In this document: in pieces, positions 37,966 to 46,792 of the stretch
Layout of the letters: every line of letters starts with the position of its first letter
Position numbering within the stretch: position 1 is the stretch's first letter
Virus record (IMG/VR): IMGVR_UViG_3300036715_001290
Span: 62,001-126,000 of that record
Source of the DNA: a virus
DNA: 64,000 nt
Reading direction: 5' to 3' (one strand)
Program-made: the position numbers and the translations under genes
Notes under the pieces: generated by a model
What the model was told of the DNA's origin: nothing
Databases searched by the model: none
The model's input: only the letters and a program-made list of their open reading frames with translations

Positions 37966-38823
37966 ATGAACACAATAAGTTACAGTCAATACACAACATA
38001 CAAAAATTGTAAACATCAATGGAAATTGATATATAAAGATGGTATACGTCCACCAAATGGAAATATACATTCTTTATTTGGTACTGCTATGCACCAAACA
38101 TTACAGGAAATGTTAAATCAATATTATAATGTATCTAAAAGAGCATTTTATGATTTTGATTATGCCGATTTTTTATTTGAATCTATGAAAGCCGAATATG
38201 AAAAATCAAAAAGTGAAGGTCTAGTTTTTACCGATAAAATTGAATTTGCTGAATTTTATAACGATGGTTTAATTGGTATATCATATTTCGTTAAACATGT
38301 TGATGAATACTTTAAACATAGGGGATTCAAATTAGTTGGTGTTGAAACAAAGTTATCATATCCATTACGACCAAATTTAAGTTTTACAGGTTATATAGAT
38401 GTTATTATATATGATGTACAAAATGAATCATATAGAATTATAGATCTTAAAAAATCATATAGAGGTTGGGGAGATAATGATAAGTTAAATAAAAGAGCTC
38501 AGCTTCAATTATATAAACATTTTTATTCATTACAATTTAATGTACCCGCAAAAAATATTGATGTAGAATTTATTATCTTTAAACAAAAATTATTTGTTCC
38601 TAAAGATCCAATGTATAGGCCAAAAAATATCCAACGATTTGAACCACCAACTGGACCTGTAACATTAAAGAAAGTTGTTGGTGAGTTCAATGCATTTATT
38701 GAGGAAGCATATGATGTCGAAGGATTTCATAGAGAAGCCGAATATAAAGCATCACCAAGTAAAAAGGCATGTAATTTTTGCCCATTCAAAACAAAGAAAG
38801 ATTTATGTAAACATGGACGATAA
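37966..38823 (+). CDS. PD-(D/E)XK nuclease, RecB/Cas4-like
   Basis: 285 residues. The nuclease core is GYIDVIIYD (D145) followed by RIIDLKKS (D160, K162), the PD-(D/E)XK pattern. Cys15 near the N-terminus and a C-terminal cluster KKACNFCPFKTKKDLC resemble the Fe-S site of Cas4/AddB-type nucleases. HSLFGTAMHQTLQEML is a RecB-family helix. It could process DNA ends during recombination or degrade host DNA. Its 3' end overlaps the next gene by 11 nt. Confidence 0.8.
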   Translation: MNTISYSQYTTYKNCKHQWKLIYKDGIRPPNGNIHSLFGTAMHQTLQEMLNQYYNVSKRAFYDFDYADFLFESMKAEYEKSKSEGLVFTDKIEFAEFYNDGLIGISYFVKHVDEYFKHRGFKLVGVETKLSYPLRPNLSFTGYIDVIIYDVQNESYRIIDLKKSYRGWGDNDKLNKRAQLQLYKHFYSLQFNVPAKNIDVEFIIFKQKLFVPKDPMYRPKNIQRFEPPTGPVTLKKVVGEFNAFIEEAYDVEGFHREAEYKASPSKKACNFCPFKTKKDLCKHGR

Positions 38824-39235
38824 AATTAATTTATATTTTGATTCAAAAACACTAACGGAAGAAATGTTTGATGATTTTATCGAACTTTTAGTTATTTTAT
38901 CTAAAGATTTGAAATTACGATTTAATGTATATTATGGAACACAAACATATCATATTAAGACAATGTTTAATGGTAAGATAATTCAATTTAATTCAGATTA
39001 TGATATGAATAAGAAATATTCAATATACTTTAAAAATTCAACAGATCCTATAGATAATGATATTAAATATAGACATTTGTTAGAATATGATAATACCAAT
39101 ATTGATAAATTTATGATTGATGTGTTTGTATTAGTTAGTTTATTAAAAGGAATATCAAATGGGTTACAACAACAACGATACGCTTTTACTAGGAATAACG
39201 GGAAGTCCAAATTACACGGACAAAATAAAAATTAA
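38813..39235 (+). CDS. Hypothetical protein
   Basis: 140 residues from the ATG at 38813; an in-frame ATG at 38675 lies deep in the nuclease gene and was rejected. It starts MDDKINLYFDSKTLTEEMFD. Acidic and Tyr/Asn-rich. Its last 77 nt overlap the SLOG gene in another frame, so the C-terminal residues (from about 116) are constrained by two frames. No family recognised. Confidence 0.55.
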   Translation: MDDKINLYFDSKTLTEEMFDDFIELLVILSKDLKLRFNVYYGTQTYHIKTMFNGKIIQFNSDYDMNKKYSIYFKNSTDPIDNDIKYRHLLEYDNTNIDKFMIDVFVLVSLLKGISNGLQQQRYAFTRNNGKSKLHGQNKN

Positions 39236-39578
39236 AAAATTTATATATGATTCATTATTAAAAAAGACTAAGAAATATAGAATCATTACATTAGGACAAA
39301 AATCAGGTGCTGATAGAATTGTAAAAGATATTTGCTTAGATGATTTTAATGTACCTTATGGAGAAATTCCACCTTTTTACAAAGAATATAATCAGTGGTG
39401 TATATTACCAGCATATAGATATAATAAAGAATATTCAAAAGCTTTACTTTTTTCATCATTAAATGAATACGTAAAAAGAATGAATATTATTATTTTATTC
39501 ACAAATGATAACAATGAAAATACCGATTATATTTATAATAAATCAAAAAAAACAAACAAAAATTTAATATTATTATAG
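39159..39578 (+). CDS. SLOG/YspA-like nucleotide-binding protein
   Basis: 139 residues. GITGSPNYTD near 12-21, RIITLGQKSGADRIVKDI near 41-58 and a late IIILFTND strand reproduce the SLOG (YspA/DprA/LOG) Rossmann pattern, in which G-x-x-G-A-D binds a nucleotide or nucleotide-derived ligand. SLOG proteins are common in phages and in defence systems. It stops with TAG, and the next ATG (39588) is in the same frame three codons later, so UAG readthrough would fuse it to the glycosyltransferase. Confidence 0.7.
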   Translation: MGYNNNDTLLLGITGSPNYTDKIKIKKFIYDSLLKKTKKYRIITLGQKSGADRIVKDICLDDFNVPYGEIPPFYKEYNQWCILPAYRYNKEYSKALLFSSLNEYVKRMNIIILFTNDNNENTDYIYNKSKKTNKNLILL

Positions 39579-39587
39579 GTTATATAC

Positions 39588-41039
39588 ATGTTAAGAGAAT
39601 TTATAAATCTCGATGACTTTTTAGAGTTTGATAAATATAAAACTCCAATTCCTAAAGCCGAACGCAAAACATTATTAATGATATCTGATGATATGTTTAC
39701 ACCAAGCGGTGTTGCAAATGTATCAAAAAATATTATCTTGAAAACTGCACATCATTTTAATTGGGTGCAATTGGCATCAATGCAAAATCATCCAAAACAA
39801 GGAAATATTTTTAATCTTGATGAAGAGTTAAAAACTCAATTCGGTATAGAGGATGCATCGGTTACATTAATTCCAATAAGTGGTTTTGGTGATGAAAGAA
39901 CAATTAATCAAATATTAGAAATGTTTAATATTTCTGGAATATTATTCATAACAGATCCTAAATATTTTGTTTGGTTATTTGAGATAGAACATCAATTACG
40001 TACAAGAGTCCCTTTATTATATTATCATGTTTGGGATAATATACCTAATCCAAAATACAATAAATCATTTTATGAATCATGTGATTATATTGCATCAATT
40101 AGTAAATTAACTCACAGTATTATTAAAAATACAATTTCACCTGAATTATTACGTGATTTATATTTAACTTACATTCCACATGGTGTTGATGAAAAAGTAT
40201 TTTTTAAGATAGATGAAACCGATGAAGATTATAAAAAATTCAAATCAGACTTCTTAAAAACTGAAGATGAATTATTTACCGTATTATATAATAGTAGAAA
40301 CCAAAATAGAAAACGCACAACGGTTTTACTTGAAGCATTTGGTAAATTTTTAAAGATGCCGAATGTTGATGTAGATAAATGTAAATTAATTTTACATACT
40401 GATATGTTTCCTGCTAATCCTGATGGAACAAACTTATATGCATGCATAGAGGATGTATACACTGATATAAAAGGTAAATATATTGAAACTAATGGAATAA
40501 TGGACCAAAAGCTTATTAATTATTTATATAATATAGCTGATGTAACCGTTAGTACTTCTAATGCAGAGGGATTTGGTTTAGGTACATTAGAATCAATGAT
40601 GGCAGAAACTCCAATTATAGCAAATATAACAGGAGGTCTACAAGATCAGTTTAATTTTATAGATGAAAATGAAAATCCATTAACTGTTGACAAATACACA
40701 GAAACATTTCAAACAAACTCTATTAGAAAATATGAAAGACAATCTTCGGTAGTTGGTGTACCAGTATTTCCTAAATTAACATGGTCATTTGGAAGTATAC
40801 TTACACCATATATTAACAATGATGAAGTATCTTCAGATGATATTGCTGATGCAATATATTTAATGTATACTATCGGAAAACATGGTCGCGACCAAATGGG
40901 TAAAGATGGTAGAGAATCTGCTTTAGGTTTTATTAAAGGTATGTATGCTGATAATATGGCATATAGATTTATGAAAACAATTGATGAGTTTCTTACATTA
41001 TGGAAACCAAAATCAAAATTCAAAATTTTTAAGGGTTAA
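39588..41039 (+). CDS. GT4-type glycosyltransferase
   Basis: 483 residues. GT-B fold: an N-terminal TPSGVANVSKN loop and the acceptor-domain DYIASISKLT, then NRNQNRKRTTVLLEAF (start of the donor domain) and the C-terminal signature STSNAEGFGLGTLESMMAETP. It is one of two adjacent GT4 genes separated by 1 nt. Acceptor unknown. Confidence 0.8.
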   Translation: MLREFINLDDFLEFDKYKTPIPKAERKTLLMISDDMFTPSGVANVSKNIILKTAHHFNWVQLASMQNHPKQGNIFNLDEELKTQFGIEDASVTLIPISGFGDERTINQILEMFNISGILFITDPKYFVWLFEIEHQLRTRVPLLYYHVWDNIPNPKYNKSFYESCDYIASISKLTHSIIKNTISPELLRDLYLTYIPHGVDEKVFFKIDETDEDYKKFKSDFLKTEDELFTVLYNSRNQNRKRTTVLLEAFGKFLKMPNVDVDKCKLILHTDMFPANPDGTNLYACIEDVYTDIKGKYIETNGIMDQKLINYLYNIADVTVSTSNAEGFGLGTLESMMAETPIIANITGGLQDQFNFIDENENPLTVDKYTETFQTNSIRKYERQSSVVGVPVFPKLTWSFGSILTPYINNDEVSSDDIADAIYLMYTIGKHGRDQMGKDGRESALGFIKGMYADNMAYRFMKTIDEFLTLWKPKSKFKIFKG

Positions 41040-41040
41040 T

Positions 41041-42321
41041 ATGAAACAAACTTTATTGTTCGCAGGTCCTGTTGCTACACGTTCTGGATATGGTGCACAC
41101 TCTCGAGATTTATTAAGATCATTAATATCAATGGATTTATTTGATATTTCAGTTTCACCTACAATTTGGGGTAACACCCCAATGGATGCATTAGATCCTG
41201 TAACTGATAATGATATCATTTCATTATTTATTAAATCACAACCACCTCAACCTGATGTTTTTGTACAAGTAACAATACCAAATGAATTTCAAAAATTTGG
41301 TAAATTTTTGAATATAGGTATTACCGCGGGTATAGAAACTGATTTAATTTCACCATCATGGGTTGAAGGTTGTAATAGAATGGATATGATAATAGTTCCA
41401 TCTCAGTTTGCAAAAGATACTTTCATTCGTTCAAAATGGAAAGTTGCTGGTGATAGAGAATTGGTTATAACTAAACCAATACATGTTTTATTTGAAGGAG
41501 TTGATACTGAAATTTATAAAGCAGTTAATGTAAGTAAAACAATGAGAGATTTGTTAAACTTTATACCTGAAAGTTTTGTATTTTTATTTACAGGACATTG
41601 GTTAAATGGAGATATTGGTGCTGATAGAAAGAATGTATCAACAATGTTATTAACATTCTTTCAAACATTCAGTAATGTTAAAAATCCACCTGCTTTATTA
41701 TTAAAGACCGGTAATAGATTTTCTAAAATAGAAGAACAATACATTAAAGCTCGTATTGATGCAGTTAAGAATTATGCAATAAATAATTTTAAGATAAAAA
41801 AACTACCTAATGTATATGTTTTATTTGGTGAATTAACCGATTCACAAATGAATGAATTATATAATCATTCTAAAATAAATGCTATGATATCATTTACACA
41901 TGGTGAAGGATATGGTAGACCTCTTGCGGAATTTGCAACTACAGGTAAGCCTATCATAGCATCAAATTGGAGTGGTTATTTAGATTTTCTAAATGATTCA
42001 AATTCAATATTAGTTAATGGTGAATTAGGTCAACCACACGAATCAGTACTTTGGAAAGATATAATTATACCAGAATCAAAATGGTTTAATATTAATGGTA
42101 CACAAGCAGCTATATCATTAAGTAATATTTTTAATAAATACCAATCACCTGAATATGTAAATATGGGTAGAGAATGTAGAGATAATATCAATACTAATTT
42201 TTCATTAGAATTAATGAAAACACAATTTAAAGAATTAATGTCTAAGTTAATAGATGATTTAGATGCACCACAAGAATTTCCATTTAATATAACGGAGGTA
42301 CAAAATGATAATAAAGGTTAA
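41041..42321 (+). CDS. GT4-type glycosyltransferase
   Basis: 426 residues from the ATG at 41041. It begins LLFAGPVATRSGYGAHSRDLL (GT-B glycine loop) and carries the donor-binding signature FTHGEGYGRPLAEFATTGKP near 301-320. The paralogue upstream shares fold but little sequence. It overlaps the next small gene by 17 nt. Confidence 0.8.
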   Translation: MKQTLLFAGPVATRSGYGAHSRDLLRSLISMDLFDISVSPTIWGNTPMDALDPVTDNDIISLFIKSQPPQPDVFVQVTIPNEFQKFGKFLNIGITAGIETDLISPSWVEGCNRMDMIIVPSQFAKDTFIRSKWKVAGDRELVITKPIHVLFEGVDTEIYKAVNVSKTMRDLLNFIPESFVFLFTGHWLNGDIGADRKNVSTMLLTFFQTFSNVKNPPALLLKTGNRFSKIEEQYIKARIDAVKNYAINNFKIKKLPNVYVLFGELTDSQMNELYNHSKINAMISFTHGEGYGRPLAEFATTGKPIIASNWSGYLDFLNDSNSILVNGELGQPHESVLWKDIIIPESKWFNINGTQAAISLSNIFNKYQSPEYVNMGRECRDNINTNFSLELMKTQFKELMSKLIDDLDAPQEFPFNITEVQNDNKG

Positions 42322-42520
42322 AGATAAAAACTCAAATGAGGTTTTTGAAGCAAAACGATATGCAGAAAATACTGTTGTATTATTAGAAACACAATCAATT
42401 AATGTTACACCTGATAATTGGGTGTTAGTAAATTCAACTGATAAATCAGTTGTTGCTGTATTAACCGAGAGTGAATTTAATGATAGATATACAAAGATTA
42501 ATCAATTGTTAATGGATTAA
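42305..42520 (+). CDS. Small hypothetical protein
   Basis: 71 residues, overlapping the glycosyltransferase by 17 nt. Beta-rich, with a VTPDNWVLVNSTDKSVV...SEFNDRY pattern that distantly resembles the PGDYG domain found in phage and toxin-related proteins; this resemblance is weak. An AACGGAGG box precedes the ATG. Confidence 0.55.
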   Translation: MIIKVKDKNSNEVFEAKRYAENTVVLLETQSINVTPDNWVLVNSTDKSVVAVLTESEFNDRYTKINQLLMD

Positions 42521-42522
42521 TA

Positions 42523-43155
42523 ATGGAAACTGTAATAAAACAATTACCGATATTTTATGATCCTATAACTTTTACACCAAAGTTTGTATTAAGAATAGAT
42601 ACACTATTAGAATATTCTGATATACATATTGAAGAAATAGAACAATATCTAAATCATTTAGGTGATGATACTGTTTTATCAGACAAACAACAATTAGCAT
42701 TAGTAACCAAAAATATTAATGATGGTAATTATAAAGTATATCCATATGATGTAAAAGTGGATGGTTTGGATATTAAAGAAGGTGAAAATCCTAAAGAAAT
42801 ACAAGAAAGATTTACTTCCAAATTTAGAACATGGTGTTTAGATCCTTCACATCCAGTTAAATCTAATTTAATATTAGTTACTCCAGAACGGTGGACTGAA
42901 ATGTTAAATAAAGAAGGAACTAGTAAAGCATTTACAACAAAAAAAATAACAGTGTTACCAATAACAATGTCATTAAATAGTATATTTACTGAAATTGATA
43001 AAGAATTATATTATAGACATGATAATAATAAAATTTATTTAGTTTCTTTAATGTTAACTCCAAATATATTTGCATTACAACCAAATACTAAATTTGAATA
43101 TATACCATCTATTGGTATATTAGCAAGGTATGCGGTGTTTAATAATGAGCAATAA
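42523..43155 (+). CDS. Hypothetical protein
   Basis: 210 residues. A helical N-terminus (LRIDTLLEYSDIHIEEIEQYL), a central RFTSKFRTWCLDPSHPV segment and a beta-rich C-terminus. No recognised family or catalytic motif. It overlaps the next gene by 11 nt, so it belongs to the glycosyltransferase operon. Confidence 0.6.
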   Translation: METVIKQLPIFYDPITFTPKFVLRIDTLLEYSDIHIEEIEQYLNHLGDDTVLSDKQQLALVTKNINDGNYKVYPYDVKVDGLDIKEGENPKEIQERFTSKFRTWCLDPSHPVKSNLILVTPERWTEMLNKEGTSKAFTTKKITVLPITMSLNSIFTEIDKELYYRHDNNKIYLVSLMLTPNIFALQPNTKFEYIPSIGILARYAVFNNEQ

Positions 43156-43534
43156 GTTTATAAAATATAATTGGGTATTTGCTAACTCAACTGCAACATC
43201 GGTTAATAACCTTAAAGCCGGTGATGTAGCAATGTTATCATATTCATTATCATTAGATAATAAAACACCAACTGTAATTATATTAAATCCAAGAGATGAA
43301 AATAATTTATTACATTGTTTAGTTTTAGATTATATGTCTCCAAATGAGTTCGAACAGTTAACAAAACAAATTGCCAATAAGATGTCATTAAGCGAACATA
43401 TTAGAAAAAACACAGGTAAAGGCAATTTTAATACATATTATAAATCAATTAAAAAATACATTACATCAACAAAGCAGGCATGTTATAGAACATATAAAAT
43501 ATCAACTATAACATCAGCAAAGTTGTTGTCATAA
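43145..43534 (+). CDS. Hypothetical protein
   Basis: 129 residues from the ATG at 43145 (an upstream start at 43130 is possible). LKAGDVAMLSYSL near 22-34 suggests a small beta-barrel. The C-terminus is basic (YYKSIKKYITSTKQACYRTYK). No family recognised. Confidence 0.55.
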   Translation: MSNKFIKYNWVFANSTATSVNNLKAGDVAMLSYSLSLDNKTPTVIILNPRDENNLLHCLVLDYMSPNEFEQLTKQIANKMSLSEHIRKNTGKGNFNTYYKSIKKYITSTKQACYRTYKISTITSAKLLS

Positions 43535-43541
43535 GGAAACG

Positions 43542-44219
43542 ATGAACATATCATATGCAATAACGGTACATAATGAACATTTTGAATTTAAGAGATTAAC
43601 AAACTTACTTTTAAAGTATTTAGGTCCTAATGATGAAATTGTAATTTTACAAGATATTCAAAGTGATATAAATATAGAAGAAATGGATTTTGAAACTGTT
43701 GAAACATTAAAACATATAGCAGTTTTAACAAATGATCCAAATGTCTGTTTACGTATTAAATATAGAAAAATAAAATTTGATGGTGATTTTAGTAAATTAA
43801 AAAATACATTAATATCATTATGTAAAAATGAATATATTTTTCATTTTGATGCAGATGAATATCCAAATGAAAATTTATTAATAAATCTAAAAGAACAAAT
43901 TATACAGGCTAATCCATCATGTGAAATGTTTTGGGTACCTAGAATTAATACTGTTAAAGGTATAACAAAAAGACATATAGCAATGTGGGGTTGGAATGTT
44001 AATGATAAAGGTTGGATAAATTATCCTGATTATCAACAACGTCTTTGGAAAAATGTACCTAATATTCAATTTACAGGAAAGGTTCATGAAAGATTAATTG
44101 GTGCTAATACATTTATGATATTACCTGCCTTTGAAATTTATTCAATATATCATCCAAAAGATATTAAAAAACAAGAATCACAAAATAAATTATATAGTCA
44201 ATTACAGGAAACAAAATGA
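43542..44219 (+). CDS. Family 2 glycosyltransferase
   Basis: 225 residues. ISYAITVHNEHFE start of a GT2 fold, FHFDADEYP (DxD-type metal site, near 103-111), and a WKNVPNIQFTGKVHERL acceptor-side motif with the conserved VHE seen in GT2 enzymes. It overlaps the membrane-protein gene by 4 nt (ATGA). Confidence 0.75.
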   Translation: MNISYAITVHNEHFEFKRLTNLLLKYLGPNDEIVILQDIQSDINIEEMDFETVETLKHIAVLTNDPNVCLRIKYRKIKFDGDFSKLKNTLISLCKNEYIFHFDADEYPNENLLINLKEQIIQANPSCEMFWVPRINTVKGITKRHIAMWGWNVNDKGWINYPDYQQRLWKNVPNIQFTGKVHERLIGANTFMILPAFEIYSIYHPKDIKKQESQNKLYSQLQETK

Positions 44220-45070
44220 TAATAGATTTAAAGTATAAAATATATGCAGCAATTGCTGTAGTAATAATAGCTGTGTTTACATACTTTGTGTATACAAATT
44301 ATGAATTAAAAAATGAGTTATATAAAACACAAACCGAATATAAAGTTAGTGCTCAGAATTTGGTTGCGACTCAAGACCAATTAAAATTAAAAACAGATAG
44401 TTTACAAAATGTAGCATTATTTGTTGATGACTTAAATCAAAAAAATTCAGATTTAATTTCAACAAATGCACAACTTAAAAATGCATATGTTTTAGTTAAA
44501 TCATCATATTCTATATTAAGAGATAGTTTTGTTGTTATCGGTAATGCGTATACTAAAATAATAGGTGATTCCGTTTATGTTACATTTCTTGGATATAAAA
44601 AAGGAATACATTATAATGGATTTACATTATATAATTTGGATAGTAAAAAATCAAATTATGAATTGTCATTGGTGTTAGATACATCAAAGATAAATTCAAT
44701 TATATTTATAGATTCAACAAAAACATTTATTAGAAATTTAGTTTATATTGATAATGAATTAATAACTGAAATAAAAACAACAATAGATAAAAAGCTATTT
44801 ATTAATATTATTAATGATGGCGGATTAAAAAGAGATACTACATCATTCTTAGATAATTTATCATTAAAATTAGGAATATTTGGTATTAGTGATTATAGTA
44901 AAGTTATAACTACTGATTATGGAATAGCAATGTCAGCATTTATAGATTATAAATCAACCGAATATAATGTATATGCAGGTTATGTATTATCAAATAGAGC
45001 AGAGTTCAATAAATTCCAACTTGGATTACAACATACATTAACATTCAAAAAGTTTTTATCTATATTTTAA
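44216..45070 (+). CDS. Membrane-anchored coiled-coil protein with beta-rich C-terminus
   Basis: 284 residues. One transmembrane helix (about 9-26, IYAAIAVVIIAVFTYFVY), then a coiled coil (about 28-90) rich in Gln, Lys and Leu, then a beta-rich domain whose last 60 residues alternate polar and hydrophobic residues and end in Phe (LTFKKFLSIF), like a C-terminal outer-membrane strand. The arrangement could bridge the periplasm as a spanin does, or anchor an inner-membrane complex. No family recognised. Confidence 0.6.
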   Translation: MIIDLKYKIYAAIAVVIIAVFTYFVYTNYELKNELYKTQTEYKVSAQNLVATQDQLKLKTDSLQNVALFVDDLNQKNSDLISTNAQLKNAYVLVKSSYSILRDSFVVIGNAYTKIIGDSVYVTFLGYKKGIHYNGFTLYNLDSKKSNYELSLVLDTSKINSIIFIDSTKTFIRNLVYIDNELITEIKTTIDKKLFINIINDGGLKRDTTSFLDNLSLKLGIFGISDYSKVITTDYGIAMSAFIDYKSTEYNVYAGYVLSNRAEFNKFQLGLQHTLTFKKFLSIF

Positions 45071-45156
45071 TATGATAAGGTGTCATAATGAATTTAGTTC
45101 CATTTTGGTTATCTAATTTATTAACAAAAGATAAAGGTTTACAAAGGAAAAAGATT

Positions 45157-46146
45157 ATGAAGATATTAACTATATCTGATTTATATGGTAGAAAAGATTG
45201 GTTACAATTTGCAAAACGTATTAATGAATATGATAAAATAATATTCTTAGGAAATTATACAGATGGTCCATTTAAAGACCAAAATGATATGTTAGCTAAT
45301 TTAGGTAATAATCCTAAAAGAATAAATGCAGAATTTGGTGTAACATCCGATGAGATTATGTTGCATTTTGAATTAATGTTAAAATTCAAACATAAGTATC
45401 AAGATAAAATAGAATTATTATTAGGACCTAAAGATGTACAATATTTATATATGACGGATTCTGATTTAAGATCTATTACATTCAGACGTAATGTAGCATT
45501 AAAATTAAATGGGTATTTAACAAAATATCGTAAATATTTTAAAGTTGCATATCAACATCCAAATTTTCCATATCTTTGGACAAATGCAGGATTATCAAAT
45601 ATTGCTTTACGAGAAATATATAAAGATTATAATCCAACAAGTGGAATGAGACTTGATACTTATTTTAATGCATTATTTGATGCGGATGATAAAAGGTTAT
45701 TTATTTCAAATGATTTATTAATGACAAATGAAAAAATACCAAGATCTATTTTACATACTCATGCATTAGAATTAAAAAATGATATGGTTGTAGGATTGAA
45801 TCAAATAGTTGGTGGTGATTTTACTACAGGTGTAATGGATGTTAGAAATGAATATGATCCTGCTGATGAATTAGAACGCAAACTTAATAAAAGAGTAGAT
45901 GTTACTGATAATTATGCAAGTGTATTAGAACAGTCGGTAACAGCTGCACGAAATGCAATGTTTGCTGGTGATAAAGATTCTAATATTATTAATAACATTA
46001 ATGATATGGATATGTTACCAAGACCAGATCCTACAACTGGAATATTTTTTACAAATTGTACATTTAAAGTTAAAGAATTTTTAGTACTTAATATTAAAGA
46101 TGACGGTTCATATGTAATGTCTGTTGAAAAATATGAAGATAAATAG
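45157..46146 (+). CDS. Calcineurin-like metallophosphoesterase relative, active site degenerate
   Basis: 329 residues from the ATG at 45157, which has AAAGGAAA upstream; an in-frame ATG at 45088 would add 23 residues. The fold signature is recognisable (ILTISDLYGR, IIFLGNYTDGPF, ELLLGPKD, HTHALEL). However, the metal ligands of D-x-H, G-D-x-x-D and GNH-D/E are changed to D-x-Y, G-N-x-x-D and GPK-D, so it is probably inactive as a standard phosphatase or has shifted specificity. Ends in TAG. Confidence 0.55.
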   Translation: MKILTISDLYGRKDWLQFAKRINEYDKIIFLGNYTDGPFKDQNDMLANLGNNPKRINAEFGVTSDEIMLHFELMLKFKHKYQDKIELLLGPKDVQYLYMTDSDLRSITFRRNVALKLNGYLTKYRKYFKVAYQHPNFPYLWTNAGLSNIALREIYKDYNPTSGMRLDTYFNALFDADDKRLFISNDLLMTNEKIPRSILHTHALELKNDMVVGLNQIVGGDFTTGVMDVRNEYDPADELERKLNKRVDVTDNYASVLEQSVTAARNAMFAGDKDSNIINNINDMDMLPRPDPTTGIFFTNCTFKVKEFLVLNIKDDGSYVMSVEKYEDK

Positions 46147-46154
46147 GTAATATA

Positions 46155-46343
46155 ATGACTTACGATTATAAGTGTTGTAAATGTAAAACTGTAAAGGAAG
46201 TTACATTTAAGAATATTGCTGAAAAAGAAAAGTCCGTTGTTGTTTGTGAATGTGGTTATATAATGAAGCAAACTTTTAACAATGGACATGGTGGTTTTGT
46301 ATTATTAGGCGGTGGGTGGCCTGGGAAATCTATAAAAAAATAG
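46155..46343 (+). CDS. FmdB-like zinc-ribbon protein
   Basis: 62 residues. YDYKCCKCKT near 3-12 and CECGYIMKQTF near 32-42 carry the zinc cysteines, and the C-terminus GGFVLLGGGWPGK fits the FmdB-type family. Small regulatory zinc ribbons of this type are common in phages. Ends in TAG. Confidence 0.7.
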   Translation: MTYDYKCCKCKTVKEVTFKNIAEKEKSVVVCECGYIMKQTFNNGHGGFVLLGGGWPGKSIKK

Positions 46344-46536
46344 TATAACCTATTTTTATGTTATATTTATATTGAAAATTGATAAATACATTATAAAGAC
46401 TTATTTTGTATTTGACTGATTGTTTATATAGACTAACCATGTTAACACTTCTGGTGGGCATCTAATGGGTTAATTACCTATTTTATGATCACAATATACA
46501 TTATATTGTGATATTTTAATTAAAATTTGAACTCTA
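46344..46536 (+). other. Intergenic region with two hairpins
   Basis: TATAAC...GTTATA (46344-46366) forms a hairpin followed by TATATTTAT (46362-46370). A perfect 10-bp stem ATCACAATAT/ATATTGTGAT (46488-46512) is followed by TTTTAATT and may terminate transcription before the promoter at 46537. No coding sequence seen. Confidence 0.5.
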
Positions 46537-46567
46537 TTGACATTTATCATTAAATTGGATATATTTG
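46537..46567 (+). promoter_or_regulatory. Bacteroidetes-type promoter P1
   Basis: TTGAC (46537-46541), 18 nt, TATATTTG (46560-46567), preceded by AACTCTA. The next ATG starts only 3 nt after the -7 element. Confidence 0.75.
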
Positions 46568-46570
46568 TAT

Positions 46571-46720
46571 ATGAAAAAATTCAAATACAACGATCATAAA
46601 ACAAATGATTATATAATTGTATATGCAACCGATATTTTGGCTGCTGATATAATTTATGAAAAAATAACTAAAATTAATCCAGTTAAGGCATCATATATTG
46701 GTTGTGAGACTTTAAAATAA
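46571..46720 (+). CDS. Small hypothetical protein, possibly from a leaderless mRNA
   Basis: 49 residues, starting MKKFKYNDHKTNDYIIVYAT. The ATG lies 3 nt after the -7 element of P1, so the transcript would begin at or just after the start codon. If so, the message is leaderless or an internal start is used. Amphipathic alpha/beta; no family recognised. Confidence 0.5.
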   Translation: MKKFKYNDHKTNDYIIVYATDILAADIIYEKITKINPVKASYIGCETLK

Positions 46721-46735
46721 AAATTTTAAACTCTA

Positions 46736-46766
46736 TTGACATTGATGATAATCTTAGTTATATTTG
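46736..46766 (+). promoter_or_regulatory. Bacteroidetes-type promoter P2
   Basis: TTGAC (46736-46740), 18 nt, TATATTTG (46759-46766), with AACTCTA before it. It lies 26 nt before the ATG at 46793. Confidence 0.8.
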
Positions 46767-46792
46767 ATTATACAATTTTTGAAAGATAATAA

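Noticed and set aside
46388-46536. Possible small gene in the gap before promoter P1
   Set aside because: No frame longer than about 20 codons with a plausible start; hairpins explain the sequence better.
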